This document shows, piece after piece, positions 9,862-18,548 of a stretch of 43,433 nucleotides of DNA (position 1 is the first letter of the stretch; the number at the start of each line of letters is the position of its first letter). Made by a program: the position numbers and the translations under genes. Under the pieces are notes generated by a model. That model searched no databases. It saw only the letters and a list, made by a program, of their open reading frames with translations, and was not told where the DNA came from. The stretch is taken from the NCBI RefSeq assembly GCF_000382225.1, contig NZ_KB907829.1:1-43433 (forward strand). The letters run 5' to 3'. Origin of the DNA: Hymenobacter aerophilus DSM 13606. Its GTDB lineage: Bacteria > Bacteroidota > Bacteroidia > Cytophagales > Hymenobacteraceae.

Positions 9862-10503
9862 TTACAACCCCAGCCCGTTCAGAATCCGCGCAATTTCGGC
9901 GGCGTGGCTGAGCACCATGAAGTGGCCGCCGCCTTGGATGCGGTAGTCGATGGCGCGGTTGCCGGGCGGAAACACCCGGTCGCGGGTGCCGAGCAGCTGC
10001 ACGGCGGGCGCCACGCCGGTGCTGTTCCAGTGCAGCAGGCTGCTGATGGCCCAGCGGGTATAGCGCGGCTCCATGTCATGCAGGATGGCTTTGAACAGCC
10101 GGTAATCGGCCCCGTTGCGCACGCCAAAGTACAGCTGCCCGGCCCGCGGAAACAGCTTCAGCCACTGCGGCGGCACCAGCCGGTACAGCCCCGAGGCCCG
10201 CACCAGCCGCAATAGCAGCGGCAGGCTCGGCGCATCGGGCAGACTGCTGATGAGTGCCACGCGCAGCCCCGGCCGCAACCGCTGCATTTCCAGCGCCACC
10301 ATCCCGCCAAACGACACGCCCACCAGCCAGCCCGTAGCATCAGCCGGAATGGCCGCCGCCATCCGGGCCGCGTAGTGCGCCAGCGGCTCATCGATTGAAT
10401 CAGGCGGCAGCCAGGGCAGCACTTCGCTGAGGCCGCGCAGCAACGGTTGCAGCCGCTGAAACACCCGCTCGTCGGCCCCCAAGCCCGGTATCAGGTAGAA
10501 CAT
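9862..10503 (-). CDS. Alpha/beta hydrolase
   Basis: 213 residues with the alpha/beta-hydrolase pattern: an oxyanion-side motif LIPGLGADERVF at the N-terminus, nucleophile elbow GVSFGG (GxSxG), acid in LGTRDRVFP and catalytic His in GGGHFMVLSHA. The start is the ATG at 10503; an in-frame extension to 10644 has no family resemblance. Substrate unknown. A weak promoter-like pair (TTG, 21 bases, TAGATTTA on the minus strand around 10590-10625) could lie upstream. Confidence 0.83.
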   Translation of the reverse strand: MFYLIPGLGADERVFQRLQPLLRGLSEVLPWLPPDSIDEPLAHYAARMAAAIPADATGWLVGVSFGGMVALEMQRLRPGLRVALISSLPDAPSLPLLLRLVRASGLYRLVPPQWLKLFPRAGQLYFGVRNGADYRLFKAILHDMEPRYTRWAISSLLHWNSTGVAPAVQLLGTRDRVFPPGNRAIDYRIQGGGHFMVLSHAAEIARILNGLGL

Positions 10504-10796
10504 GGCACTCTGACAGTGTATATGAAGGACGGTTGCGGTTGCCGCCAGCCTCCCTGGTCCGGCAGCAATCGGATGTGATAAGCTGGCAGTAAATCTACCT
10601 TCGGAAACCCAAGTGCCCCAAGAAGCTCCCGCACTGCCGCCCAAAGCCGAGATCAGGGCAATGGCTACCTCATTCTGAACTCGGCACCCTGGCCGCGCAG
10701 GCGAAGGCCGTTAATGCTCATATTGCCTCGCTACCCCAAGACCTCAACAGGGCAGAACCAATTATTTCAGACATCAGAAAGCATAGTTTTGCGCGA
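10504..10796. other. Divergent intergenic region
   Basis: About 290 bases between divergent genes. It holds a weak minus-strand promoter-like sequence and the plus-strand TAGTTTTG box at 10784. On the plus strand the frame of the downstream gene stays open upstream of its ATG for about 45 codons, with no recognisable homology; a decayed gene fragment is possible but not shown. Confidence 0.4.
10784..10791 (+). promoter_or_regulatory. Candidate Bacteroidota -7 box TAGTTTTG
   Basis: Exact match to TAnnTTTG, ending five bases before the ATG at 10797. If it is used, transcription would start at or near that ATG, giving a leaderless mRNA, or translation begins at the next ATG (10839). No clear -33 element is seen. 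Confidence 0.45.
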
Positions 10797-12395
10797 ATGT
10801 TCTCTGTACAATTGCCAACTCTTCTTTTCAACGCATTTATGGCATGTTCCTGGCTCTGCCGAATTGTCCTGTTACTGGTCCTTCCGCTGAACTGCGTGGC
10901 CCAAGCGCCCGGCTTTGCCGGCCTGCAACCCGGCCCATACCGCGTTGGCCTGCGGGTGGTACAACAACATGACTATGCGCGCTCCTACAAGGGCAAAACA
11001 GACCTAGTTACGGGTCAACCTTACCTAGGTGAGCGTGCCCGGCCCGTACAAACCCTGGTGTGGTACCCGGCCGCAAAAGCAGGCACGCCCCTGCGGTACG
11101 CCGATTACCTGCGCACCGAAGCCACCGATGAAGTGTTTGAGCGAACTGAGGCGCAAATAGCCGCTTTTATGGACGCACAGCGGCAGAAAGCCGTTGCCAA
11201 TTTAGGCCTCAAGCAAGCACAGGCAATGCTCGACCAGCGCATGTGGGCCGCGGCAAATGCCTCGGCGGCGACAGGCAAATTCCCCGTGGTCATTTACGCG
11301 GCGGGCGGCGGGGGCGTGGCGCACGAAGCAGCCGACTTATGCGAGTACCTCGCCAGCCATGGCTACGTAGTGCTGGCCAGCCGCAGCCTGGGCACGCGCA
11401 CGAGCCTGATGAACTTCGACCAGGAAGGACTCAACACTCAGGCGCGCGACATTGCGTTTCTGCTGGCCTACGCGCATACACTCCCCCAGGCCGATATGTC
11501 CCATGTGGCCGCTGCTGGCTGGAGTTGGGGCGGGCTGGCCAATGCATTAGCCGCTTCCCAGGATTCGCGCATTGATGCGCTGGTCAGCTTCGACGGGACC
11601 CAGCACCCCGACGATACCAAGCCGGTAGTCCGCACGCGGCTCACGCTGCCGTGGCTTTATATTCAGCGTCGCCCCGAATCAGTGCGCGAACTTAGCGTCA
11701 GGGGCATGGAAACCTCCTCTATTCTGCTGAACGAAGCTACGTATGCCGACCGGTACCACGTAGTTATGCACCCGATGGAACACGTGGATTTCTCCACGCA
11801 AGCCCTGCGCCTGGCCTCCCCGGCCCACTTCACCGAGTATTCGCGCGTCGAGGTAGAAGCGGCCTACCGCTGGGCCTGCCGCTACACCCTGGAGTTTCTG
11901 AATGCCACCCTTAAAGCCAGCGTAACCGGCCGCCAGTTCCTCGACCGCACGCCGGCCCAGAACGGCGTACCTGCCCATATGGCCCGGTTCGACCACCTGC
12001 CCGCGCTAACCGGCCCGGTGCCCACGCAGGCAGGCTTTGCGGCGGCGCTGGCCAAGGAGGGCTTTGCGCAGGCGCTACAAGTATACCGCCGGATGCAGCA
12101 GCAGGATGCCGCATTTGTCCTCCCGGAAGAGGCCCTCAACTCCTGGGGTTACCAGCTGTTGCGCGAGGCACACGACCTGCCGGCTGCGCGCGCCATCTTT
12201 CGCTTGGGCACGGAGCTTTATCCCGGTAGCGCCAATCTTTTCGATAGTCTGGGCGAAGCCGATGAGCTCAACCACAACCCGGCCGCGGCCATCATTCACT
12301 ACCAGCGTTCCTTGGACCTGAATCCGCAGAACGATAACGCCCGGCAACGCCTGCAGGCGCTCGGGGCACCCGCGTCAAGTTCGCCCGCGAACTAG
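10797..12395 (+). CDS. Secreted dienelactone-hydrolase-like protein with C-terminal TPR-like repeats
   Basis: 532 residues. A hydrophobic signal segment (about residues 15-36, ending CVAQA) is followed by an alpha/beta-hydrolase domain: VVIYAAGGGGVAHEAADL, the nucleophile elbow AAGWSWGG (Ser) near residue 243, and a likely catalytic His in HPMEHVDF. The last 130 residues contain TPR-like helices (FAQALQVYRRM..., LFDSLGEADELNHNPAAAI). Family members act on esters or act as platelet-activating-factor-acetylhydrolase-like enzymes; substrate unknown. ATG 10797 is listed, but ATG 10839 (MACSWLCR) also gives a complete signal peptide and would leave room for a 5' leader after the promoter box at 10784. 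Confidence 0.8.
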   Translation: MFSVQLPTLLFNAFMACSWLCRIVLLLVLPLNCVAQAPGFAGLQPGPYRVGLRVVQQHDYARSYKGKTDLVTGQPYLGERARPVQTLVWYPAAKAGTPLRYADYLRTEATDEVFERTEAQIAAFMDAQRQKAVANLGLKQAQAMLDQRMWAAANASAATGKFPVVIYAAGGGGVAHEAADLCEYLASHGYVVLASRSLGTRTSLMNFDQEGLNTQARDIAFLLAYAHTLPQADMSHVAAAGWSWGGLANALAASQDSRIDALVSFDGTQHPDDTKPVVRTRLTLPWLYIQRRPESVRELSVRGMETSSILLNEATYADRYHVVMHPMEHVDFSTQALRLASPAHFTEYSRVEVEAAYRWACRYTLEFLNATLKASVTGRQFLDRTPAQNGVPAHMARFDHLPALTGPVPTQAGFAAALAKEGFAQALQVYRRMQQQDAAFVLPEEALNSWGYQLLREAHDLPAARAIFRLGTELYPGSANLFDSLGEADELNHNPAAAIIHYQRSLDLNPQNDNARQRLQALGAPASSSPAN

Positions 12396-12470
12396 CGATG
12401 CACGCATAAGCTACCAGCTGCAGAAAGGGCCCGCCAGCGGCTAGGCTATAATGCGGAGGTATCAGCTATA

Positions 12471-12516
12471 AAAGAAGCGCGCCCCTTTCAAACTGAGAGG
12501 AGGCGCGCTTCTTTAA
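12471..12516. terminator. Bidirectional rho-independent terminator
   Basis: A perfect 13-base stem (12471-12483 with 12502-12514) is flanked by an A-rich run on the left and T-rich bases on the right. It lies between two convergent genes and can serve both. Confidence 0.85.
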
Positions 12517-12596
12517 TGCGGCTAAACCAGCGTAAGCTCAAGCAAAGCTTATGGCTCCCTTCAACCAAGAGAACCCGAGGGCCGATATGTACTGTC

Positions 12597-15500
12597 TCAG
12601 TTACCTGCCTTGGTCGTATCGGCGGGGGTTTTGGGTGTCGTGGGCGCCGGGGTGGCGGGGGCCGGCTTGGGCTTGCCGAACAGGCTATTGAGGCCCTTTT
12701 TGGCCTGTTCGCGCAGCTTGGCTTCGGCTTCGAGCTTGCGCTTCTCGATTTCCTGCTGGGCCCGGGCTTCCAGCTCGGCCCGCTTCAGGGCGGCTTCCTT
12801 CTTGAGGCTATCCTGCGAGAGCAGGATTTTGGCGGCGGCCCCGGCTTTCGAGTCGTCGAGCTTGCTTTGCACGATGCCGGTTACCAGCTCCTTGGCAATG
12901 TCCTTGGCCTGGCCCTTCACGCTGCCGCTGCTCAGCTTCACCTGCGGGTTGCTGATGGTGCCGCCGATGGTCAGGCCCAGCGTCACGCGCTCGGTACTTT
13001 TCAGGTTCGATACGCCCGTGAGCTTGGTGAGCTGACCGCTGAGGGCGTTGCCCACCTGGCCCGTGGGCACATCGAGGGCCGCCACGTACTCCAGCCCGCC
13101 GCTGTCGATGCTGTTCGAGCCGCCCACCGTCATCTTGATTTGGCCCACGTTCACATCAAACGGCTTCACCACGAAGTTGCCGTTAATGATTTCGGCGGCT
13201 ACGTCCTTGTTGGTCACCACGAAATTCTTCAGGTCCTGCAACTGCGTGAGGTTGCTGATTTTAGTGAGCACCGGCGAGCTGGTCACGGCGGCCCGCACCA
13301 CGTCGAACACGCCCTTGCCGGTGAGCGTGCTGTACTTGGGCATCATGTCGGGGCCCATTTCGCCGCTCACGTTGAAGTTGGTGGAGAAGATGCCCTCCAG
13401 GTTGGCCGCCAGCGGCACCAGCGTTTTAATCGAGTTGAAGGCCGCAAACGCCTGCTGGAAATTCAGGTTCTTCACGTTCAGCCCGAAGTCAAACCTGGGG
13501 CGCGCCAGGTTCTGGCTGCTGTACGAGCCGTTGGTGGCAAAGGAGCCGCCGAGCGTGTTGAAGGTGAGGTTTTTGAGCGTGGCCACCTGGTTGTGCACCG
13601 TTACGGTGCCCTTCACGTCGTTGAGTTTCAGGTTGTCGTAGAGCACCTGGCCCACGGCGGTGTTCATGGTCAGGTCGAACTCCTTCGGGATTTGCAGCAC
13701 GCCGTCGGCCTGAGCGGTGGCGGGGGCTTTGGTGGCGGCCTTGGCGCCGGCCGTGGGCTTGGCACTTACCTCGTCCACCATCCACTCATTGAGGTTGAAG
13801 CGACGCGAATTCACCGTCAAATCGCCCCGCAGCGGCTGGCCGGGCACGAACAAATAGCCCAGGTAGTTGCTGATGGTACCCGAAGCCGCCACGTCCGACG
13901 AGCCCACGAAGCCCTGCATGTCGCGCAGCACAATCCGGTCGTTGTTGAAAGTAGCCGTGGCCTGGCTCACCTTCATGCCCTGCGGAAAATCGGGGCTCTT
14001 GTAGTCGATGTTGCGCGCGTTCACGGTGCCCGAGGCTACCACCGACTGGTAACGACCGGCCTCGATGTCGGCCATGTTGCCCTTGGCGGCCACGTTGCCG
14101 TTCAGGCGGCCAGCCACCGTCATGCCTTCGAGCGGGAAGATTTTGGTGAGCTTGGTGAGGTCTACCGTGCCTTTTACGTCGGTGTCGAAGGCCAGCTTGT
14201 CCACGCCCTGGGTGGCCACGCGGCCCTCCAGCGGCTCGCCGTCGAGCAGCATTTTAAACTGCGGGATGTTGACTTTGGTGTCGTTCAGTTGGCCGGTGGG
14301 GTTGGTGACGGTGCCGGTCAGGGTCAGGTTTTCGATGGGGGCCGGAAACTGCTTGCTCTTCACGTAGCCGTTGCTCAGGTTCATCTGGGCCTGAATTACC
14401 GGCATCCGGGTTTCCGAATACACGCCTTTGGCCGTGGCATCCACGAACAGCTTGCCGCGCAGCAGCAGGTCCTGCACCGGGTACACTTTCATCATTTCGG
14501 CCAGATCCACGTTGGCTTTTACGCGGCCGTCCACCTTCATCGGGGCCAGCCCGTCGATGGCCACCTGACCGTCAATCGGGTTTTTGCCCAGGTCAAGATG
14601 AAACTGCTTCACGTTCACTTTCACGTTGTTGGTGAAGCCCGAGGGGTTGTCCACCACCATATCCACGTTGATGTTGCGGGCCCGCTCGGGCAGGGCCGGG
14701 TACTGGAAGCTGCCGTCCTTGATCTGCAGGTTCACGCCGTAACCGGGCATCTTCAGCTCGTTCTGCACGCCCTTAAAGTAGCCGTCAAACGCCACCTTGC
14801 CGTCGGCCTTGATGTCCTTGAACTGCTCGTTGTAGGCGCCCGGCACCAGACTCAGAATGTTCTTGAAATCGGTTTCCAGCGCCTTGAAGGTGAGGTCGTA
14901 CACGATATCGGTGGCGTTGGGCAGGCCGATAGTGCCCTGGAAGGTGGCCGGAAACTCGTTCAGCTTCACCTTGTTGTCTTTAAAGGTGAACAGCATCTGC
15001 TCCAGGTTCATGGCCATCGTCACGTCGGCGTCGAGCTGCTTGTTGCTCACGTACTGCACGCCGTCGTAGCTCAGCGAAGCCTGCCGGGCCGTGGTCTGGC
15101 TTACCATATCGAAGATGTTCTGCTCGAAGTCGCCCGAGCCCGTATGGTCGATGCCGCGCAGCTCCATGCCGAACGGGATGCTCCGGTCGTCGTAGCGCAG
15201 GTGGCCGTTGTTGATTTTCCAGCCTTTAATAGCCAGGCTTACCGCCGACGTATCCTGCCCCTTGGTAGCGGCGGCCGAGTCCGACACGAAAATATCCCAG
15301 TTGGCACGGCCGCTTTTCAGCACCTTGATGCTGATATCGGGCTCTTCGAGCGTGATATTCTTGATCTTGATCTGGTCGCCGCTGATCACGCTCATCAAAT
15401 TCAGGCCCACCCGGGCTTCGGGCAGGTAAGCCAGCGTATCGCGCCGGAACGAGTCCTGCCCGATGATGCGCAGCTGGTTGATGCGTAGGGCCAGATCGGG

Positions 15501-15683
15501 GAAGGTGCTCAACAGCGTCACGTCCACGTTGTCGGGGTCGTACTGCACGTCGGCCCGCACGCGCTGGGCGAGCTGCTGGTCGAAGGCGGCTTTAATTTTA
15601 TCTTTGAACAGCAGAGGTGCCAAAGCCAGGAAGGCCACAACTACCACCAGGAAAATCCCGAGGCCGACAAAAAACTTGCGCAT
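12597..15683 (-). CDS. AsmA-like envelope protein
   Basis: 1028 residues. One N-terminal membrane segment (about 5-27) is followed by an AsmA N-terminal-type region (VDVTLLSTFPDLALRINQLRI, residues about 50-75), long repetitive beta-strand segments and an AsmA-like C-terminal region (about 700-930). The last 100 residues are a basic/acidic coiled coil (ELEARAQQEIEKRKLEAEAK) and a Pro/Thr/Ala tail. AsmA-like proteins form long lipid-conducting bridges or affect outer-membrane biogenesis; a role in lipid transport is inferred from the family only. The start is the ATG at 15683. A TAnnTTTG box lies about 77 bases upstream. Confidence 0.88.
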   Translation of the reverse strand: MRKFFVGLGIFLVVVVAFLALAPLLFKDKIKAAFDQQLAQRVRADVQYDPDNVDVTLLSTFPDLALRINQLRIIGQDSFRRDTLAYLPEARVGLNLMSVISGDQIKIKNITLEEPDISIKVLKSGRANWDIFVSDSAAATKGQDTSAVSLAIKGWKINNGHLRYDDRSIPFGMELRGIDHTGSGDFEQNIFDMVSQTTARQASLSYDGVQYVSNKQLDADVTMAMNLEQMLFTFKDNKVKLNEFPATFQGTIGLPNATDIVYDLTFKALETDFKNILSLVPGAYNEQFKDIKADGKVAFDGYFKGVQNELKMPGYGVNLQIKDGSFQYPALPERARNINVDMVVDNPSGFTNNVKVNVKQFHLDLGKNPIDGQVAIDGLAPMKVDGRVKANVDLAEMMKVYPVQDLLLRGKLFVDATAKGVYSETRMPVIQAQMNLSNGYVKSKQFPAPIENLTLTGTVTNPTGQLNDTKVNIPQFKMLLDGEPLEGRVATQGVDKLAFDTDVKGTVDLTKLTKIFPLEGMTVAGRLNGNVAAKGNMADIEAGRYQSVVASGTVNARNIDYKSPDFPQGMKVSQATATFNNDRIVLRDMQGFVGSSDVAASGTISNYLGYLFVPGQPLRGDLTVNSRRFNLNEWMVDEVSAKPTAGAKAATKAPATAQADGVLQIPKEFDLTMNTAVGQVLYDNLKLNDVKGTVTVHNQVATLKNLTFNTLGGSFATNGSYSSQNLARPRFDFGLNVKNLNFQQAFAAFNSIKTLVPLAANLEGIFSTNFNVSGEMGPDMMPKYSTLTGKGVFDVVRAAVTSSPVLTKISNLTQLQDLKNFVVTNKDVAAEIINGNFVVKPFDVNVGQIKMTVGGSNSIDSGGLEYVAALDVPTGQVGNALSGQLTKLTGVSNLKSTERVTLGLTIGGTISNPQVKLSSGSVKGQAKDIAKELVTGIVQSKLDDSKAGAAAKILLSQDSLKKEAALKRAELEARAQQEIEKRKLEAEAKLREQAKKGLNSLFGKPKPAPATPAPTTPKTPADTTKAGN

Positions 15684-15759
15684 AGAGGAATGCTTAAAAG
15701 AGGTAAATTCAGGCAGCCGAACTGACCAGCAGAACGATCAGGCCGGCAACCGATTCAGG

Positions 15760-15767
15760 CAAAAGTA
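15760..15767 (-). promoter_or_regulatory. Candidate -7 box TACTTTTG for the AsmA-like gene
   Basis: The minus strand reads TACTTTTG, an exact TAnnTTTG match, about 77 bases upstream of the ATG at 15683. No convincing -33 element. The surrounding 299-base divergent spacer (15684-15982) shows nothing else I can name. Confidence 0.45.
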
Positions 15768-15982
15768 AGGAGAAACTCAGCCGGACTGCGGTTGCAGTAA
15801 ACGGTACAGCGGCGCATTATCTTGCGTTTCGCTGTTGAGTATCACTTCCAACCGGCCCTAAAAAGCAACACCGGCCCGGCAGCAGCGTCGGCTTCTGCGT
15901 TGCTGACGGGGGCCGGCCCTTCCACAGTTCTCCGGGCCCGGCAGGTACCAAAACCGCCGGCCCGTTCGTTAGCAGCCCATCT

Positions 15983-17053
15983 ATGCGAAGCACCAGGATT
16001 TTGGGGAGGCCGGCGGCGCGGCGCAGACAGCGGGCCGCCACGGTAGCCGCGCCGCTGCTGGGCCTGCTGCTGGGCCTGCTGGCCGGCCCCGCCGCCGTGG
16101 CCCAGGATCTGTACTTCGCCCAGCCCTTTGCCAACCGCATGCAGCTCAACCCCGCCTACGCCGGCCTGCTCGACGATTATGGCGCGACGCTCAGCTACCG
16201 CAACCAGTTCCCTACCCTGGCCGGCACCTTCCAGACCACCCAGTTCGCCGCCGACTACCGCCTGCGCAACCAGCGCAGCGCCCTGGGCCTGCTGATCAAC
16301 CAGGACCGCACCGGCAGCGTGGGCTACACGCGCCTGCAGGCCGGGGCCGTGTACGCCTACCACGTGCGGCTGAACCAGCAGCTCAGCCTCAGCGGCGGGG
16401 CCACGCTCAGCTACGGCCGCCAGCGCGTGGGCTACGGCAACCTCATCTTCGGCGACCAGCTTTCCGACGACGGCCAAATACGCGACCTGAGCCAGGAAGC
16501 GGCCGATTTTGCGCCCGTCAACTACCTCACGGCCGGCGTGGGCGGGCTGCTGTTCGGGCCGCAGTTCTGGCTGGGCGCGGCCGCCCACCACCTCAACCAG
16601 CCCGACCTGGGCTTCGCGGGCCAGGGCGTGCTGCCGATGCGCCTGAACGTGCAGGGCGGCTACAAATTCTACTTCGCCCAGGTGAACACCGTGCGCGAGC
16701 AGCGTGAAGTCAGCCTGAGCCCCACGGCCGGCTACACCCGCCAGGGCAACTCGCAACGCACCGACCTCGGATTGTACTTTACCACGACTCCGCTGACGCT
16801 CGGGGCCGTGTACCGGGGCCTGCCCCTGCCCGGTACGCCGCGGCCCCAGCAGGTACTCACGGCGGTGGCCGGCATCAGCGCGGGCACTTTTCGGCTTGGT
16901 TATAGCTACGATGTCAGCCTCAGTCAGTTCAGCGCCGATTTGGGCGGCGCGCACGAGCTTTCGCTCACGCTGCGCGAGTTTAATGCGCTCGAAGCCGCCT
17001 GGCGCCGACTGAAGCGACGCAATTACCCGAAAATTCCTTGCCCGGCTTTTTAA
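15983..17053 (+). CDS. PorP/SprF-family T9SS outer-membrane protein
   Basis: 356 residues with an Arg-rich, hydrophobic signal peptide ending AVAQ, directly followed by DLYFAQPFANRMQLNPAYAG, which is the family's characteristic start (the mature protein opens with a F-x-Q...NPAYAG segment). The rest is a beta-barrel with alternating hydrophobic strands, and the C-terminus has the basic KRRNYPKIPCPAF ending typical of the family. PorP/SprF proteins are outer-membrane partners of type IX secretion, binding large secreted cargo such as SprB or attaching to PorE in the secretion complex. Here it immediately precedes gldJ (68 bases), so the two may be co-transcribed. Which paralogue it is cannot be told. 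Confidence 0.9.
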   Translation: MRSTRILGRPAARRRQRAATVAAPLLGLLLGLLAGPAAVAQDLYFAQPFANRMQLNPAYAGLLDDYGATLSYRNQFPTLAGTFQTTQFAADYRLRNQRSALGLLINQDRTGSVGYTRLQAGAVYAYHVRLNQQLSLSGGATLSYGRQRVGYGNLIFGDQLSDDGQIRDLSQEAADFAPVNYLTAGVGGLLFGPQFWLGAAAHHLNQPDLGFAGQGVLPMRLNVQGGYKFYFAQVNTVREQREVSLSPTAGYTRQGNSQRTDLGLYFTTTPLTLGAVYRGLPLPGTPRPQQVLTAVAGISAGTFRLGYSYDVSLSQFSADLGGAHELSLTLREFNALEAAWRRLKRRNYPKIPCPAF

Positions 17054-17068
17054 ATTGTTGTATTATTG
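17038..17068 (+). promoter_or_regulatory. Candidate gldJ promoter within the porP 3' end
   Basis: TTG at 17038-17040, a 20-base spacer, and TATTATTG at 17061-17068, one base off TAnnTTTG. The same TTG-N20 geometry is seen at 40908-40938. Confidence 0.35.
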
Positions 17069-17121
17069 CACCCGACTTGCCTTGTCTAAATGCTTTCTTA
17101 ACAGGTAGTTTCAACTTGATC

Positions 17122-18375
17122 ATGAATATTTCCAAGTACCTGGGCTTAGCCCTCGTCGGAGCTTGTGCCCTATCGGCCTGCAACAAGGGGCCTCGCTCGG
17201 CCACCAACCCCGGCAAATACAGCTCCACTACGGGCATTGAGTACAACACCGACGAAGGCATGAAGGTGTCTGACTATCAGGGCATCCCTGAGGGTCCGGG
17301 TTTGGTGTTTATCGAAGGCGGCCGCACCGTACTCGGCTCGGCCGAGGAAGACGTGGCCATGACCCACGACAACCTCGAGCGCACCGTTACGCTGGCGTCG
17401 TTCTACATGGACGAGGTGGAAGTGGCCAACATTCACTGGCTGGAGTACCTGCACTACGTGCGCAAAGACTCGGCCGAGGAATTCTATATGTCGGCGCTGC
17501 CCGACACCACCGTGTGGGCCCGCGAGCTGTCGTTCAACGACCCGTACGTAGATTACTACCTGCGTTACCCCGGCTTCCGCTACTTCCCGGTGGTGGGTGT
17601 TAGCTGGCTGCAGGCCAACGACTACTGCACCTGGCGCACCGCCAAGGTAAACGAGCGGCTGGCTGGCGAAGCTTCCGACGGTGGGGGCGGCTCCCGCAAG
17701 GGTGGTTTGTTCGGCCGCAAGAAAAACAAGGGTGGCGATGCCGCTGAAGGTACCTCCGACGATGGTGGCGTGAAAATCGCCATCGAAAACGGCAACACGC
17801 TGCCCAACTACCGCCTGCCCACCGAGGCCGAGTGGGAGTACGCCGCGCAGGCCCTCATCGGCACGCAGGAAACCGGCAACGAAAACCAGGAGAACAAGCG
17901 CATTTACCCCTGGGATGGCCGGCAGGTACGGAACCCCTACGGTAAAAACCGTGGGCAGTTCCTGGCCAACTTCAAGCGTGGCCGCGGCGACTACGCCGGT
18001 ATTGCCGGCTCGCTCAATGATGGCGCCATGATTACCGAGCAGGTGTTCTCGTACCCGCCCAACGATTACGGCCTCTACAACATGGCCGGCAACGTGAACG
18101 AGTGGGTGCAGGACATCTACCGTCCGCTGTCTTACGAGGACGTGGAGGACCTGAACCCCTTCCGTCGTAACGGCTACCTCGACCCCTCGGAGAAGTACGA
18201 CAAGAAAGGCTACCAGTCGCTCATCGACGACCACGTGCGCGTGTACAAAGGTGGCTCGTGGCGCGACGTAGCCTACTGGCTCTCGCCCGGCACCCGCCGC
18301 TTCATGGCCGAAGACTCAGCCACGGCCACCATCGGCTTCCGCTGCGCCATGATCAACGCCGGCTCGAACAAATAA
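17122..18375 (+). CDS. gldJ: Gliding motility / T9SS lipoprotein GldJ
   Basis: 417 residues. Lipoprotein signal with lipobox LSAC (Cys at about residue 19), then a formylglycine-generating-enzyme-like (SUMF1) fold: GPGLVFIEGGRTVLGS, FYMDEVEVANIHWLEYL, FPVVGVSWLQANDYCTWRTAKVNE, YRLPTEAEWEYAAQA, NMAGNVNEWVQDIYRP, VYKGGSWRD and IGFRCAMI. The GldJ-like features are a TTGIEYN segment before the fold and the DTTVW...YYLRYPGFRYFPVVGV stretch; GldK differs there. GldJ is needed for gliding and for stable GldK in the T9SS ring of Flavobacterium; it is structural, not a known enzyme. A Gly/Ser/Lys-rich insertion (about residues 188-216) interrupts the fold. ATG 17122 is chosen because it begins the lipoprotein signal. 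gldLMN are not next to it, supporting GldJ over GldK. Confidence 0.87.
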   Translation: MNISKYLGLALVGACALSACNKGPRSATNPGKYSSTTGIEYNTDEGMKVSDYQGIPEGPGLVFIEGGRTVLGSAEEDVAMTHDNLERTVTLASFYMDEVEVANIHWLEYLHYVRKDSAEEFYMSALPDTTVWARELSFNDPYVDYYLRYPGFRYFPVVGVSWLQANDYCTWRTAKVNERLAGEASDGGGGSRKGGLFGRKKNKGGDAAEGTSDDGGVKIAIENGNTLPNYRLPTEAEWEYAAQALIGTQETGNENQENKRIYPWDGRQVRNPYGKNRGQFLANFKRGRGDYAGIAGSLNDGAMITEQVFSYPPNDYGLYNMAGNVNEWVQDIYRPLSYEDVEDLNPFRRNGYLDPSEKYDKKGYQSLIDDHVRVYKGGSWRDVAYWLSPGTRRFMAEDSATATIGFRCAMINAGSNK

Positions 18376-18376
18376 G

Positions 18377-18548
18377 GACCACGGATTAGCCCGAATTTTA
18401 GCGGATTTCACGGATTTTGTAGCCGATTGAAAAAGCCACCTCCAGCGAGGTGGCTTTTTTGCGCCTGATAATACAATGGCCAAGCTGGACAACGAGGCCC
18501 ATCCACAAAATCCGTGAAATCCGCTGAAATCCGGGCTAATCCGTGGTC
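18377..18548. repeat. Nested palindrome between gldJ and comF
   Basis: Outer arms 18377-18422 and 18503-18548 are inverted copies with three mismatches in 46. They are built from iterated CGGATTTCACGGATT-type words. The right arm reaches the comF stop codon (18547-18549) and the left arm starts one base after the gldJ stop. A separate terminator hairpin sits inside. Confidence 0.88.
18430..18459. terminator. Bidirectional rho-independent terminator
   Basis: A perfect 13-base stem (18430-18442 with 18447-18459), four-base loop, A-run on the left and T-run on the right, between convergent gldJ and comF. Confidence 0.92.

Noticed and set aside
10504..10796. Possible gene fragment upstream of the 10797 gene
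   Set aside because: The frame is open but has no recognisable family, and part of the region is needed for a promoter; not enough support for a pseudogene call.
12516..15488. Open frame of 990 codons on the plus strand
   Set aside because: It lies antisense to the AsmA-like gene, whose protein has a signal anchor and family motifs; the plus-strand product is rich in His, Val, Gly and Ala with no motif, as expected from an antisense shadow of high-GC coding DNA.
17170..18234. Minus-strand frame over gldJ
   Set aside because: Antisense shadow; no motif, while the plus strand encodes a clear lipoprotein.
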